A stretch of DNA of 64,000 nt, taken from contig NC_072791.1 of assembly GCF_028583425.1 (NCBI RefSeq), positions 198,624,311 through 198,688,310 of the forward strand. The letters run 5' to 3'. Under the pieces are notes generated by a model that was not told where the DNA came from, did no database searches, and saw only the letters and a list, made by a program, of their open reading frames with translations. The translations under genes were made by a program, and so were the position numbers. This document shows, in pieces, positions 21,287 to 32,650 of the stretch; position 1 is the stretch's first letter; every line of letters begins with the position of its first letter. This stretch comes from Eublepharis macularius. Taxonomy: Eukaryota > Chordata > Lepidosauria > Squamata > Eublepharidae.

Positions 21287-23435
21287 GTCATAGTTAAGGG
21301 ATTTGCACTTGGGGCACATACAGATTTATCAGTGGTCATTGTTGTTTAAATCTGTCCCCTTGACCACTGTCTTCAAAGGACTTAACGTTCCTCTGTTTTC
21401 CTGTCTCCCACTTCATGCTGTCTTTTAACCCTGGTATTAAAATGTACATTTATACTGTCTCAGAAAATAAGAACTTGGGTGGGCAGTTCTAAGTATCCCA
21501 GAATCGTATGCACTATCAATTCACTTTCCTTTAACAGTACTTCTTGTGGGGTTTTTGTTTTGTTTTGTTGGGCAGGAGGTTTGAGATTTGAGTTTGATTG
21601 AGTAATAGGGTTGAAAGACTGAGCTGATTGTTTGCAGTGCAATCCTAAGCAGAGTTGCACCCTTAGTATTAGACTGTTAATCAGTTAATTGAATTATTTT
21701 GTAATGCTAGCACATATGAAAATCACTAAGCCTCTTCTTACAAGAGATGTTCCTCTTTCACTGTCATAAATACAGAGGAAGAAGCCTCTTCCCAGATGGT
21801 GCCTACTACAAAATGTGTATGTGTTATAAGCAAATACAGTGTACTTTTTTCCTTTTGGAATAATTGTTTTATTCATATGCAAAGTTATGCAGATTTAATC
21901 AATAAATCATCTTTGTTTCGTCATGTGCATTTTGTAATCAGGTGACTGCTGCAGCAAAGTTATCAAGTTAACCTACAGAATAGAATTATAAGAGTTCACA
22001 GCCCAGATAAAAGCCTTTGCAAATACAGCACTCCAGGTGAAAATTTAGAACTGCTTCATCAGAAGATTCTGTATAAAATTCATTAGTTTCTTCTGGAATA
22101 TTTGAAAGGGTGGGTTGCTTTTTAAGCCTGGGGAAGTGGCAGAGGACAGAGTACCACCTTAGAGCCACGTATAGTTGAGGAAGAGGTTAATAAATCTGGC
22201 CCTAGGAAAACATGGGGAATTTTCTTTCAAATTGTGGCTATTAGGACACAACTAAGCTAATCTGAAAATAAAAATGAGCACAAGATAGATCATCATTGCT
22301 TGGTAGAGGGCAGCTGATATGTAAGCAATAAGACCAAACTAAAGAGAGATACCTTGATATTGTTAAGTAGACCTGTCAGCCAAGGAAGAAATGGCATATG
22401 AAAGAGAGATGTAAAGAAATATTGGTAAATTTGGTGGAGATTCATGTAGCATAAAAGAGATGATCTTAATGGCCCTTTGGATGAGTATCCCTTTCCTTGT
22501 TTATCCCCGTTTTCTTTCTGGCAGTCCTGCCTTTTGGGGATTTTTCCTTTATTGTAAGTATGGAGGCGCATATGAGTGTATAGTTGAATGTAAAAAGACC
22601 CCAGAAATCTAAAGTCTTTAATTAGGAAGAACTTTTCTACATGGCTAAAATTATGCAGGCAATAAGGGGAGGTTGGTGAATTTAAATCTTGCTGTGCTGA
22701 GGATTTCCGAATCCCTGTCTTGGATGTTATGAGATGCAGAGATTCAGATATATGGAAGCAAGTAACTCTCTTGTGACAGTGACTAAACACTGGTTAAATG
22801 TTGATGGGCCAGATCCCAGTAGAGCATACCAAAACTTTGTTAGCTGTCCCCCATCTGCTCTACTTCCCCTATAGTGCACAATATCAGTTCTTAATGGGGA
22901 ATGGGAGATTGGTGCATACCACCTAGGTGCTGTCCTGTCATCTCCACTCCAATCAGTCAAGGGCCATACATGCCAGCTCCAAACCAAACAAGGAGGATAT
23001 GGGGATATGGGTAATGTATTTACAGAGAGTGCCATCTTGAACTGAGTTAAACTCCTATAATCCCCATTTGGGGGTGTAGATCTGCTTAGGATAGCACAAT
23101 AAGAATCCCTCTATACATTTGCAAGGGAGGCAAAGGGAAAAACAGGCTGAGTGAGGGCCCCTCCCTATGCACCCACAGGGAAGTCATTAAAGCCCAATAT
23201 ACTTTACTTGCTCAGTCTCAGAAGTTTTCTGAAAGCTCACATTGAAATGTACCATAAAAAATAAAACAAAAGCCCACAGTCCCTGTATATGGGACCTTTC
23301 TCAACTGTGTCCTTGACATTTTTAGATGACTAAAAATGACGTAGAATGTGTAACTTTTTAGACAATAATTATTCTTCATATATACAGCTGATGAAATTTG
23401 AATGTGAAAAGTAAGTCAAGCGGGGGGGAAAATGA
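21287..23435. other. Intergenic, little recognised
   Basis: Holds one short dispersed repeat (GTGCAATCCTAAGCAGAGTT at 21639-21658) and otherwise unique-looking DNA. A 165-codon open frame on the minus strand (22293-22790) has no recognisable domains, no splice context and no family match, so it is not called a gene. Confidence 0.4.
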
Positions 23436-23745
23436 ACGCTAACTTCACTTTAAAAAAATGAAGCCGCTTCGGATTCAGAGTTCAGGAATCGCTTCGGTAT
23501 GCTCCGTGAAGATTTGGAGCATACTGAAGCGAGGGGGGGAACTCCCCACCACCACCACCCACCCTCCCTGGGGCAACCCCTCCAACCCCACAAGCAGCAG
23601 TGGGGCCCTTTAAACAAGCCCCAAAGCTTTCCGAAGCACTTCCGAATGCTTCGGAAAGCTTTGCTTCAGTATTCCGAAGCATTCCGAATCGGGTTGCTTC
23701 GGGTAACTTTACCCGAATCAAAACCCGAAGTGCACAGCTCTAGTA
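23436..23745. repeat. hAT-like repeat rich in GCTTCGGAA motifs
   Basis: The segment carries many copies of TTCCGAAGC / GCTTCGGAA in both orientations around a C-rich centre (CACCACCACCACCC) and ends AAGTGCACAGCTCTAG. That end resembles squamate hAT elements whose termini read CTAGAGCTGTGCAC. No clear left terminus or target duplication is seen, so it may be truncated. Confidence 0.5.
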
Positions 23746-24795
23746 ATATATAATGATGGCGATGATGTCTGAAACTAACTACAACCAATAGATAAAGAGA
23801 CATATCATACTACAGGTAATATTTTTCTTATTAAAGTTTGCTTTAGTTGGTGTTTGTTGCTTCAGCAATCCCTCTCCCCCCATTGCATATCAAAGTTTTG
23901 AGCAGGTCAGGTAAGGAAAAACCGTAAATAAAACTCACTTCACAATGCAAACCAGTTGTGTTCCCTTGTTTAATTGCAAACCAACTAAAACCAAACTGTC
24001 TACCAAAAGGATTGTTCACTATATGCAGTAAGATTGTAACTGAATATTGAATATTCTTGCTTTTTATAAATGTAACGCTTTATAAAAATAATCTTGTTTC
24101 TTTAAAACCTGTCTGAATGTAAATTGCATATTGGTTTATATTGAGCATTGCTAAGTACACCCTTCACAGGGATAAACCATTGGAATAATACCAACTAGGT
24201 GATATGAGACTGACCGCTTAAGAGCTGTATGTGAGTAAGCTTTGCATATTGGAATTTATTGGAATTTATTTTGGAAATGAGAACACATGTATTTACGTAT
24301 TTATATGTATCTTTATTGCAGTGTATGTTAGGATTGATGAGCCTCTGATAAAGTTTGATTACAAAGTGGGAAATAGGACTCTGGCAATGCTTGTTAGGTT
24401 TCGCCCAGCAGCAGTAAGATCATAACAGGAATTTTGTTATTCCTCTGGAAGAGTCCGCTTCTGAAAGCAAAGTACATATCTGCAAATAAAAGAAAAAACA
24501 GTGAAAAGACAGCGAGGAATAAGACGGTTATTTCATACTTATGTCAGTGAAGTCCTTTGTGATGTTTTCTCATCAGTTGGACTTGTGGACATTGTGCCAA
24601 AAAGGACCATTTTGTCTTCAGTGTAAACCATCGTGTTTACCGGGTTATAAATGTATGATTCTTCTGCATGTATTGATAGAAAGGATGTTGTATAGAGTAT
24701 ATATATTTATTATAACTTACGTATAACACTTTCAGCACTGCACTTTTCTAAAAATTTTGAAAATAGAAAAAATACATTATTTAGATAATTTGTGT
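23746..24795. other. Intergenic, nothing recognised
   Basis: AT-rich sequence without supported genes or repeats. Confidence 0.4.
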
Positions 24796-25215
24796 TTTTC
24801 CTGCAGTGTGTGTGGGGGTCCCTTTTGTTAGTAATTGCACTAAAGTGACTGCAGGGCCTACATTTCCCAGGTTCCCTTTGGCCCCTGTGATTGGGTAAGA
24901 GGGAATTCTGAGGGGCAAATTACACCAATAGGAAAGTAGGGAGATGATGCCTGAGGGAAGGGATAAAAGGCCTCACCACCTTGGGTGTAGCACTGCCTTT
25001 TCCTTGTTAAAAGGCAAGCTGCTGATGTACTTAGTACATGAATTTGAAAGCCAATACAAGCATGAGCAACTTGTAGGGTAGGAACAAGTGGGATAAAGAG
25101 TCAAACAACCTCTTCTCAGACAACTTCTCTGCTCTCCATTGCCTCCACCTAAAGATGCTGGCATTCTGATACACACCTTTGCATGTAACTTGTACACACC
25201 CTTAAATAATGCCTT
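24796..25215 (+). repeat. Possible solo LTR (weak)
   Basis: The segment has a TATA-like GGATAAAAGG at 24960-24969 after a CACCAATAGG block, and a TTTATTAAAGG block near 25212. The arrangement recalls an LTR with promoter and polyadenylation parts. I cannot place the TG...CA ends or a target duplication, and no retroviral coding sequence is nearby. Confidence 0.25.
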
Positions 25216-26435
25216 TATTAAAGGACAAATACATTTCTGAGCATGTGCTCAGCAAAGGCCACAGAATTCTGCTAACACAGCTTTTAAAATAACTTATCTA
25301 TAAAATTTATCAAGGGTCTGCACAGGGAACACCATAGATACATATCTGTTAATAGACATTTTCCACAGATAATGTCAGGCATTACATGCATCTCCTTCCA
25401 TCTCCACTTTGGAATGCTCTTTCTGTAGTGCCATAAAGCTATCAGTTTCTCCAGGCCCTAATAAACCATTGTGAAGTCTTTTTGCATCACCTTTGCTTAT
25501 TTTTATTCCCTCTTCACTTTCTTAATGAAATTTGTTCAATTGTTTTGAAGTATCTCTATTCTTGTCCTGTTTTTTCCCCATTCCAGTTGAATATGCTTCA
25601 GTTTTCAATCTGTAAGCATTTTAAATGTACTCTGTATGGTACTGACAGGTGTAAACCCTAAGAGCAGACTCCCAGTTATAGGCACATGGACACTGTGATC
25701 CCAGTAAACACTCCCAGGTGCTGGAGAACAGATATAAAAATATCAGGCCATAAACTGACCTTGCTTGCGCAGAGGGGTAAAAAAACATCTGATCGGCGAC
25801 AAGCATTTTTGCTGCTGTCATCTTAAAGTGTGCCTAATTTTGGGGGAAAGTGTGTTCTTACGCAAGCTCTAAGAATACTTACTGTCTCAGCTCTGGGAAT
25901 GGTACTTCTAAAATAGCATTATATTATTTGCATTGCTGTTAGGTTGGAGAATGCAGGTGCTTGACAATCAAAAATGTCTTTTTAACCTCTTAGGGCTTGA
26001 AACTCAGAATGGGATCTAGGAGTCTGGGAAAGTAATGTATCTTGTGGTCTGGATGGCATTGCACAGAGATGACAGTCCAAGGAGACAAACATTTATTTCA
26101 TTTTTATATATAATAAAAACTCCAAATATTACATACACTACACATTTTCCAGCTGTGCTGCAGATGTTCTGCTTATTTGTATTATTCATAACTGTAAATG
26201 AAATATCCATTTCTTGTTCACTTAATATTTCTGCATGGATAACAAATATAATCTTAAGGAAAAAGTTATGCCATGTGGTTCTCTATATTCAAGCTTGAGG
26301 AATGATTCTTCCCTGCTGTGAAAGCACAGCACTGGTGTCTGGAGGAACTGGTACAGGTAGATAATAAATCCTCTTTTTTCCTTTTCTATTGGCTTCTCTA
26401 TTTATTTGCTTGCCCACAAGGGTGATTGCTTGGCC
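25216..26435. other. Intergenic, nothing recognised
   Basis: AT-rich DNA with no supported gene or repeat. Confidence 0.4.
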
Positions 26436-26439
26436 GCTT

Positions 26440-26495
26440 TGCTATACAGTGTGCTGAACTAGATGGACTGCCAGCTGGATCCAGCAGGACTCTTT
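26440..26495 (+). repeat. Short retroelement 3' fragment
   Basis: GCTGAACTAGATGGACTGCC followed by AGCTGGATCCAGCAGGACTC is a phrase common at the 3' end of squamate interspersed repeats. It is too short to class further and lies just left of the DIRS element. Confidence 0.35.
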
Positions 26496-26618
26496 GTCTG
26501 CTTCCTCCCCCCCTCCCCCTTGGAGTGCAGAAGCAGCTGGCAAGGCAGTTCCAGGATATGGGAAGTCTGTGTGTAGCTCCCATGTACCCACAAAACTTTC
26601 CTTCCCTGAATACTGAAA

Positions 26619-26820
26619 GTTCATTGTTGGTCTTCCTGTGCAGTCCCACATGGGACTGCGCATGCACAGGCCTGCTGAGAATGGAGGGTTTTTTTAGCTC
26701 AATTACCACTAGGGAGGGCCCTGCCTTCCATTGTGCATGCATGGGCGCTTTCCCACCGAAACAGCCCCATGGGAGGCAGGGCACCCCTTCTACCCTCAGT
26801 TTCTCTTTCGCCGCCGTGGT
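26619..26820 (+). repeat. DIRS left inverted terminal repeat
   Basis: Complementary, with scattered changes, to 32788-33015. Shared blocks include TTTAGCTCAATTACCACTAG, the GCATGCAC / GTGCATGT blocks, CCCATGGGAGG versus CCTATGGGAGG, and GGGCACCCCTTCTA versus GGCACCCCCTTCTA. The outer 35 bases are also repeated in inverse form in the internal complementary region at 32651-32685. Confidence 0.85.
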
Positions 26821-26909
26821 GTGAGGTTCTGCTTGTGGCTTGTCTTGAGTATCATTGTATTTGGCTAGCGTTCCTTTTCTTGCTGATTCTGCAAGTAAGG
26901 GGAGAAATG

Positions 26910-28278
26910 TTGGAGAAAGAGTTGTTCAAACACTGCGAGAAATGTAACGCGAAAATGACCAAAATGGATGGTTACTGGCTCTGCCTGCTATGCCTTGGGG
27001 AGGGCCCCAATACCCAGACGTAAACACTGCTAGAGCTTTACAGCAAAAGCCTGTGCAGAGAGATCCAGCAGACTTAATGTGGCGCTATTGTCCAAGGCAA
27101 TGACTGTGACCAAGTCATTCAGTGTCAAAAGTGAGAAAATCGGCACCAGCAAGCGTGATCCCGTCGGATCTGAAATCGCCAACCCCGAGGCTGACATCAG
27201 ATCTGAGACCGGGCCCATTGGGGTCAAAAGCCCCTTGAAGCCAGCCACCCTCAACCCCACCTGGACCGTCAGGTGTGGCAGAATCGGCTTGGAGCCAGAG
27301 GACACCCTTGAACCAAGGCTCTCCAACTTGGTCAGATCCGACTGTAAAAACACCCAGATTGAAGTTGGAGGAAGCGGGTGGTCCCTCAGATCCAATCCCC
27401 GAGGATCCAGCACTGAGGGAGACACTGACCTCGAGCAATGAGCCACCCAGGAAGCGGTTGAAAAAGACAAAACATTGTTCAACCAGAGACTCATCGGGCC
27501 ATCCTTGGTTGAGCATCCCAGGGGGAAGGATGTGATTCTGGTAGAACGTTCTAGAACCCTATCGATAAGATCTCAATCCCTATTGAGCAACTCGAGATCA
27601 AGATCAGTGAGATTATCCACGGAAGAGGGAGAGCTTCCTAGAAAGGGTCAGTCCTCCGGTTGCTCCCCGAGGAGGGACTGTCACCATAGGAGAGAGGACT
27701 GGTTTCTAAGTGATACACCTGAATATGAGGCAAAGTTGGGGAAGATCTACTACACTGATGTTCTCCCCAGGAAATCTTCTCAATCATTGATGGAGAGACG
27801 TCAGTCATTCTCCAGCTCAAGGATGGCATACCAACTACCGGAACCAGAGGATAGAGGGGATTTCTATTCGGAGAGACATAGTCCGACTCCACCATCGAAT
27901 TCATCTCCGGAGGAAGCAATTGGAGATACAGGGGAGACATCACCCACAGATGAGTTTCACTCATACACGGAGCAGTTGATTTGGATGGCGAAGGTCTTGG
28001 AGATAGTCATATCTTTGGTGGAACCAAAACCGAAGTTCAAAATACTCCAATATTTATACTCCAGGTCAACATCTAATATTGCCTTCACCATCATAGAAGG
28101 GTTTGTGGATATGATGACGGCATTGTTCCAGAAACCAGCATTGGCTACAGAAGCGACAAAAAAGACAGAGAGTCTCTGCAAGACAAAGGACGACTCTTGC
28201 CCCTTCCTGTCCACACACCCTCCCCTGTCATCGTTAGTGATGGAGGAACTTCAATCCAAACAGAGACAAGGGACCTAG
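26910..28278 (+). pseudogene. DIRS gag-like protein, frameshifted
   Basis: Three partial frames follow each other. The first (26910-27023) has the zinc-knuckle-like spacing CEKCNAKM...GYWLCLLCLGEG. The second (27079-27441) is a Pro/Ser/Arg-rich linker. The third (27475-28278, 267 codons from its first Met) has an SRSRS-type basic region, ETSPTDEFHSYTEQLIWMAK, and a helical end (FTIIEGFVDMMTALFQKP). This order is typical of DIRS ORF1. The frames differ, so at least two frameshifts have occurred. The stop at 28276-28278 lies just before the Penelope insertion. Confidence 0.7.
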
Positions 28279-28398
28279 TTGACCCCTGGTGGTTGTGGAT
28301 TTTCTGGGCTGTATAGCCATGGTCTTGGCATTGTAGTTCCTGATGTTTCTCCAGCAGCTGTGGCTGGCATCTTCAGAGGTATAGCTCCAAAAGACAGA

Positions 28399-28606
28399 GA
28401 TCTCTCAGTGTGGAAAAGATGTTGGCAGGTAATTTATATCTACTCAGGAAGGTGGGTTTGGGCTGAGTCATCCTGTAAGAGTTTCCCAGGGTGTGGAATG
28501 CTAATGGAGGGAGGCTTCACTGTATCCTGAGGAGGTTCTTTTGCATATGGATTGGTGCTTGATATGCTAATCTTCTCTGCAGGGCTATTGTAGGATGTAG
28601 AGTATT
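28399..28606. repeat. Penelope terminal arm (partner 29637-29833)
   Basis: Near-identical in inverse orientation to 29637-29833. Shared landmarks are AGATATAAATTACCTGCCAA and CAATAGCCCTGCAGAGAAG. The two arms differ by a small indel (about 11 bases) in the TTTCCCAGGGTGTGG region. Confidence 0.85.
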
Positions 28607-28634
28607 TTGTTAGCCTGGTGTTTTTCAGGACTGG

Positions 28635-28950
28635 AAACCATGCTCTATTCATTCTTAAAGTCTCTTCTTCCCTGTTAAAATTGTGCTTATGCTTACGAAT
28701 TTTAATGGCTTCCCTGTGCAATCTGACGAAATAGTTGGAAGTGTTGTCCAGTATTTTAGTGTCTTGGAATAGGATACTGTGTCCTGTTTGAGTTAGGCTA
28801 CGTTCAGCCACTGCTGATTTTTCTGGATGGCCAAGTCTGCAGTGTCTTTCATGTTCTTTTATTCTTGTCTGTATGCTACGCTGTGTGGTCCCGATGTAAA
28901 CTTGTCCACAGCTGCAGGGTATGCGGTATACTCCTGCAGAGGAGAGGGGG
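28635..28950 (-). pseudogene. Penelope GIY-YIG endonuclease domain
   Basis: Reads GVYRIPCSCGQVYIGTTQ, then RSIQTRIKEHERHCRLG and KSAVAERSLTQTGHSILF, with the GIY-YIG pair as GVY/VYIG, the CSCG cysteines, the catalytic Arg in RIKEH and the downstream E and H-containing block found in Penelope endonucleases. It continues LHREAIKIRKHKHNFNRE to a stop beyond 28635. It is out of continuity with the RT because of the duplication at 28893-29037. Confidence 0.85.
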
Positions 28951-29037
28951 TCGCTATGATCAGCAAAAGGCAGTAGAGACCCCCTCTCCTCTGCAGGAGT
29001 ATACCGCATACCCTGCAGCTGTGGACAAGTTTACATC
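28893..29037. repeat. Perfect 60-bp inverted repeat with 25-bp spacer
   Basis: The 60 bases at 28893-28952 are exactly the reverse complement of 28978-29037. The spacer is 25 bases. The left arm is the natural start of the endonuclease domain, so the right arm is an inverted duplication that displaces the RT/endonuclease junction. Confidence 0.92.
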
Positions 29038-29039
29038 TG

Positions 29040-29629
29040 TTGTATTTTTCTGGTGGGTCTGAATACTGCTTGTAGGTTGTACTTTTTATAAGCTTTCCCA
29101 TCTGATCAGTGATTCCTTTGATATATGGCAAAAACACTTTTCCTGTGGAAGACTGTTTTTCCTTAGTTGTTTGATTTATCCTTGGTTTAATCGCTCTTCT
29201 GATTTCATTTCTGGAGTAGCCATTTGCTTGAAGGGTGTGGTTTAGATGGTTAGTTTCCTCGTTGAGAAAGTGCGGTTCACGTCTTGCGCGGTCTACTAAT
29301 GTTTTTATTATGCCTCTTTTCTGTCGAGGGTGGTGATTAGAGTTTTTGTGTAAGTACCGATCCATGTAAATTGGTTTCCTGTAGACCTTGTGACCTAACT
29401 GAAAGTTTGCTTTGCGGATGACCAAGGTATCTAGAAATGGAAGTTTACCCTTGATTTCTTTCTCCATGGTGAATTGTATGTTCAGGTAGATATTGTTGAG
29501 GTGGTTTAAAAACTCCATCAATTCTTCCTCCCCGTGGCTCCAAATGATAAAGGTATCATCCATGAACCGGAACCAGACTGTAGGTTTGTGGGATGCTGAT
29601 TCTAGAGCTGTTTTTTCAAAATGTTCCAT
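29040..29629 (-). pseudogene. Penelope RT, C-terminal half
   Basis: The frame begins MEHFEKTALESASHKP and runs through FRFMDDTFIIWSHGEEEL, in which MDD is the catalytic Asp-Asp box. It continues with FLDTLVIRKANFQLGHKVYR (thumb region, with KPIYMDRYLHKNSNHHP) and ends near KSTTYKQYSDPPEKY. All residues before the palm are missing (5' truncation). The frame then runs into an inverted duplication and no longer joins the endonuclease. Confidence 0.85.
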
Positions 29630-29888
29630 GTAGAAGAATACTCTACATCCTACAATAGCCCTGCAGAGAAGATTAGCATATCAAGTACCAATCCATATGC
29701 AAAAGAACCTCCTCAGGATACAGTGAAACCTCCCTCCACACCCTGGGAAACTCTTACAGGATGACTCAGCCCAAACCCACCTTCCTGAGTAGATATAAAT
29801 TACCTGCCAACATCTTTTCCACACTGAGAGATCAGTTAAAGCTTGTATTAGTGGGTTATAAAATTGAGTTGAAAATTATCCATGCTAA

Positions 29889-30480
29889 ATGATGCCTACT
29901 TTCTCTGACTCTTTAGTGTGCCAGGAATTAGGGGAAGAACTTCAAAGTCTGATTGATAAGGGAGCGGTACAGGAACTGCCAGAGGCAAAGTCGAAGCTTG
30001 GCTTTTACTTTAGATTCTTTTTGATAAACAAGAAGGATGGTGGACGCAGACCCATTCTAGATCTTAAGAGAGTTGAACAAATCAGTAGCCACCCATAAGT
30101 TCTGGATGGCCACCCTAAGTACAGTCATGACGTTGTTACCACAAGACAACTGGTTCGCAGTCCTGGATTTAAAGGATGTATATTTTCACATATCCATCCA
30201 CAAGGACCATAGAAAGTTCCTTAGGTTCACTTACAACAAAAAGATATATCAGTATAAAGTGCTACCATTCGGTTTGTCCACGGCACTGAGGGTATTCATC
30301 AAGTGTGTTGCAGTAGTTATTGTTTACCCTAGGATGCTTGGATGCTGTATTTACCCATATCTGGATGACTGGCTAATCGCCAGTCGCTCAGAGAAGGATG
30401 TTATCAGACAGGTACAACAATTCCTGTTTGGAATTGGGTTTATTTGTGAATCAAAGGACGTCAAAATTGGTCCCAACTAA
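29889..30480 (+). pseudogene. DIRS reverse transcriptase, frameshifted
   Basis: The first frame (29889-30098) carries LIDKGAVQELPEAKSKLGFY and FLINKKDGGRRPILDLKRV, the usual opening of DIRS RT. A frameshift near 30085 leads into the second frame (30073-30480). That frame has WFAVLDLKDVYFHISIHKDH, YQYKVLPFGLSTALRVF and the catalytic box YPYLDDWLIA. Motif order and the YLDD centre agree with DIRS elements. Confidence 0.85.
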
Positions 30481-30558
30481 GAGGGTACAATTCATAGGTG
30501 CGGTGTTGTATGGCAGTGTAAATAAGGCCTTCCTACCAGAGGATAGAAGGAGAAAATA

Positions 30559-31059
30559 GTGGGACTGGTTGAACAATTTAAACATCATTGTTTCAGTCCA
30601 GCCCAGAGGATACAAACCCTGTTGAGGTTCATGGTGTCGACCACATCAGTGATAAGCCTTGCTAGACTACAGGTAAGGGAACTGCAGCTGCGGTTCCTGT
30701 CAACCTTTTGCAACGGTAGGGACTCCCAGGAAAAGAAACTCTCGATATCTAGGAGGGTGTTAAGATTGTTAGACTGGTGGTTAGTACATACTCATTTGAT
30801 GTCAGGGGTGCATTTTAGCCATACATCCATGGAGTTGTCAATCACCACAGATGCCTCGAATACAGGCTGGGGTGTGTGTGTGTGTGGTGAACTCCAGACA
30901 CGGGGCCTGTGGGATAAACAAGACAGAGAGTCTTACATTAATCTATTAGAGCTGAAAGGAATCCACAATGCCTTGACATCTTTCTCAGATGTGCTAAAAG
31001 GAAAATCAGTTCAAGTTCTGACAGACAATTCTACAGCAGTGTTTTACATCCAAAACTAA
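30559..31059 (+). pseudogene. DIRS RNase H domain
   Basis: A 166-codon frame holds SITTDASNTGWGVCV (first catalytic Asp), YINLLELKGIHNAL (Glu) and VQVLTDNSTAVFYIQN (Asp), the D-E-D pattern of the DIRS RNase H. It stops soon after and continues decayed (AVDHSVQLGVVHIPGMDN in another frame near 31120). A (TG)n tract lies at 30870-30884 in the coding sequence. Confidence 0.8.
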
Positions 31060-31543
31060 AGTGGGTACAACGTCAAGGAGTCTGTGCAAAGCGGCAAGGC
31101 AGATATGGTGTTGGGCTGTAGACCATTCCGTACAGTTGGGTGTGGTTCACATTCCAGGGATGGACAATACGGTGGCAGACCACCTGAGCAGGATAGAAAG
31201 CAATCCTCATGAATGATCCATAAAAACGGGTATCTGAACGTGGTGTTTCACAGATGGGGCTTTCCAGATATAGATTTGTTTGCTACCAGGGACAATAAAA
31301 AAGCAGACCTCTTTTGTTCTCAGGGAGGCCAAGGTCGAGGGTTTCTCAGAGATGCTTTCCTGGTCAGGCAGGTTTCACTACGCGTTCCCGCCCATTCCAC
31401 TCCTGGCCAGGGTTATCAGCAATATGCAAGTCGAGGGCATGAAAGGGATTCTGATAGCCCCTTACTGGCCATAACAACCGGGGTTTCACAGCCTCAAGAG
31501 GCTGGCGACCAAGACTTAGCATTTCCCCAAAGAATCCAACCTG

Positions 31544-32608
31544 TTGCAGTGGAAAGGTTTTTCACCACAATGTGGAGAGGCTACAACTGACAGCCTGGCT
31601 GGTTCTAGGGTAGGACAATTATCAGACAATGTCACACAAGTATTACTAAATGCCAGAAGAGTGTCTTCAAGGCAGTCTTATGGGAAGAAATGGGGGACGT
31701 TTTGTTTGTGGGCAGAGAATAAAGGTCTGAAAGTGACAGACTACTCACTATCGGATGTCCTTGATTTTTTTATGGGAACTGAAGCAGACAGGCTTATCAA
31801 ATTCATCAGTTAAAGTGTACCTGGCAGCCATATTGGCTTTTCATGCCCCAGTGAACAATAAAATGGTTTTTCCCATTTCACTTCAAAGTTGTTCTTGATG
31901 GGACTAAATAACATGTTCCCCCCACCCCCGGGGTTTGGAGGTTTGTGCCTCAATGGTCACTGCTATTAGTTTTGGCAAAGTTAATGTCAAAACCATTCAA
32001 GCCATTAGCATCTTGTCATCTCAGGTTTTTGACCATGAAAGTAGCCACACTGTTAGCTGTAACCTCTACCAGAAGGGTAAGTGAGATGGCAGCACTGAGT
32101 GCAGAACCCCCATTCCTAAAGATACATCCAGAGTAGGTAGTCCTGAGGACTAAATTAGATTTCTTGGCAAAGGTGGTTTCAAAATTTCATACTTCTCAGG
32201 AAATAATACTACCTGTATTCTTCTGCAAGCAATCAGATGAGAGAACTTTGCATACTCTAGATGTTACTATTCTATTTGGATCGCACTAAGGAATTCAGGG
32301 TGGATTCCCAGTTGTTTGTGTATTTTGCTGGACACAGCAAAGTGAAAAAAGCAAGTGCACGGTGAGTGGTGCAAGCCATTAGACTCTTATAAGAAAGCAA
32401 ATGTACCTTGCCTTCTAGATGTGCATGCACACTCTACACGGTCGCAGGCATCGTCAGCAGCACTGCTTCAAGGTGTTTGATCCAGGATATCTGTACAGCA
32501 GCGACGTGGCCATCCGCAGACACGTTTATAAAGCACTACACACTGGACTTCCTGGACAGGAAAGAGGCTGTAGTGGGCACAGCGGTACTACAATCAATCC
32601 ACATGTAA
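31544..32608 (+). pseudogene. DIRS tyrosine recombinase, decayed
   Basis: The N-terminal core-binding part (31544-31813) has VTQVLLNARRVSSRQSYGKK and DYSLSDVLDFF. The catalytic part then shows VATLLAVTSTRRVSEMAAL (31945-32136), whose Arg-Arg-x-Ser-Glu is box I. The last block (32408-32608) has DICTAATWPSADTFIKHY, where the final Tyr is the expected nucleophile. Stops and frame changes separate the three. In DIRS elements this enzyme replaces an integrase. Confidence 0.8.
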
Positions 32609-32650
32609 TGTGGTAAGCAACCACCCCCCTAGTAATTCGCTTGGTAATCT

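Larger units (their letters stand above)
28290..29833 (-). mobile_element. 5'-truncated Penelope-like element nested in the DIRS
   Basis: The minus strand encodes the second half of a Penelope reverse transcriptase (29629 to about 29040), then a GIY-YIG endonuclease (about 28950 to 28635), then a terminal repeat running to 28290. Its other end (29637-29833) is an inverted copy of the terminal repeat (28399-28606), so the element is bounded by inverted arms of about 200 bp. Such pseudo-LTR arrangements, often with an inverted copy next to a 5' truncation, are characteristic of Penelope-like elements. It splits DIRS gag from RT. Confidence 0.85.

Noticed and set aside
22293..22790. 165-codon open frame on the minus strand
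   Set aside because: No domain or family resemblance, no promoter or splice context, ordinary intergenic composition.
27030..27516. Open frames antisense to the DIRS gag region
   Set aside because: They are shadows of the gag-coding strand; the + strand has the gag features.
28865..29062. Small + strand open frame over the palindrome
   Set aside because: It is the mirror of the endonuclease coding strand, produced by the inverted duplication.
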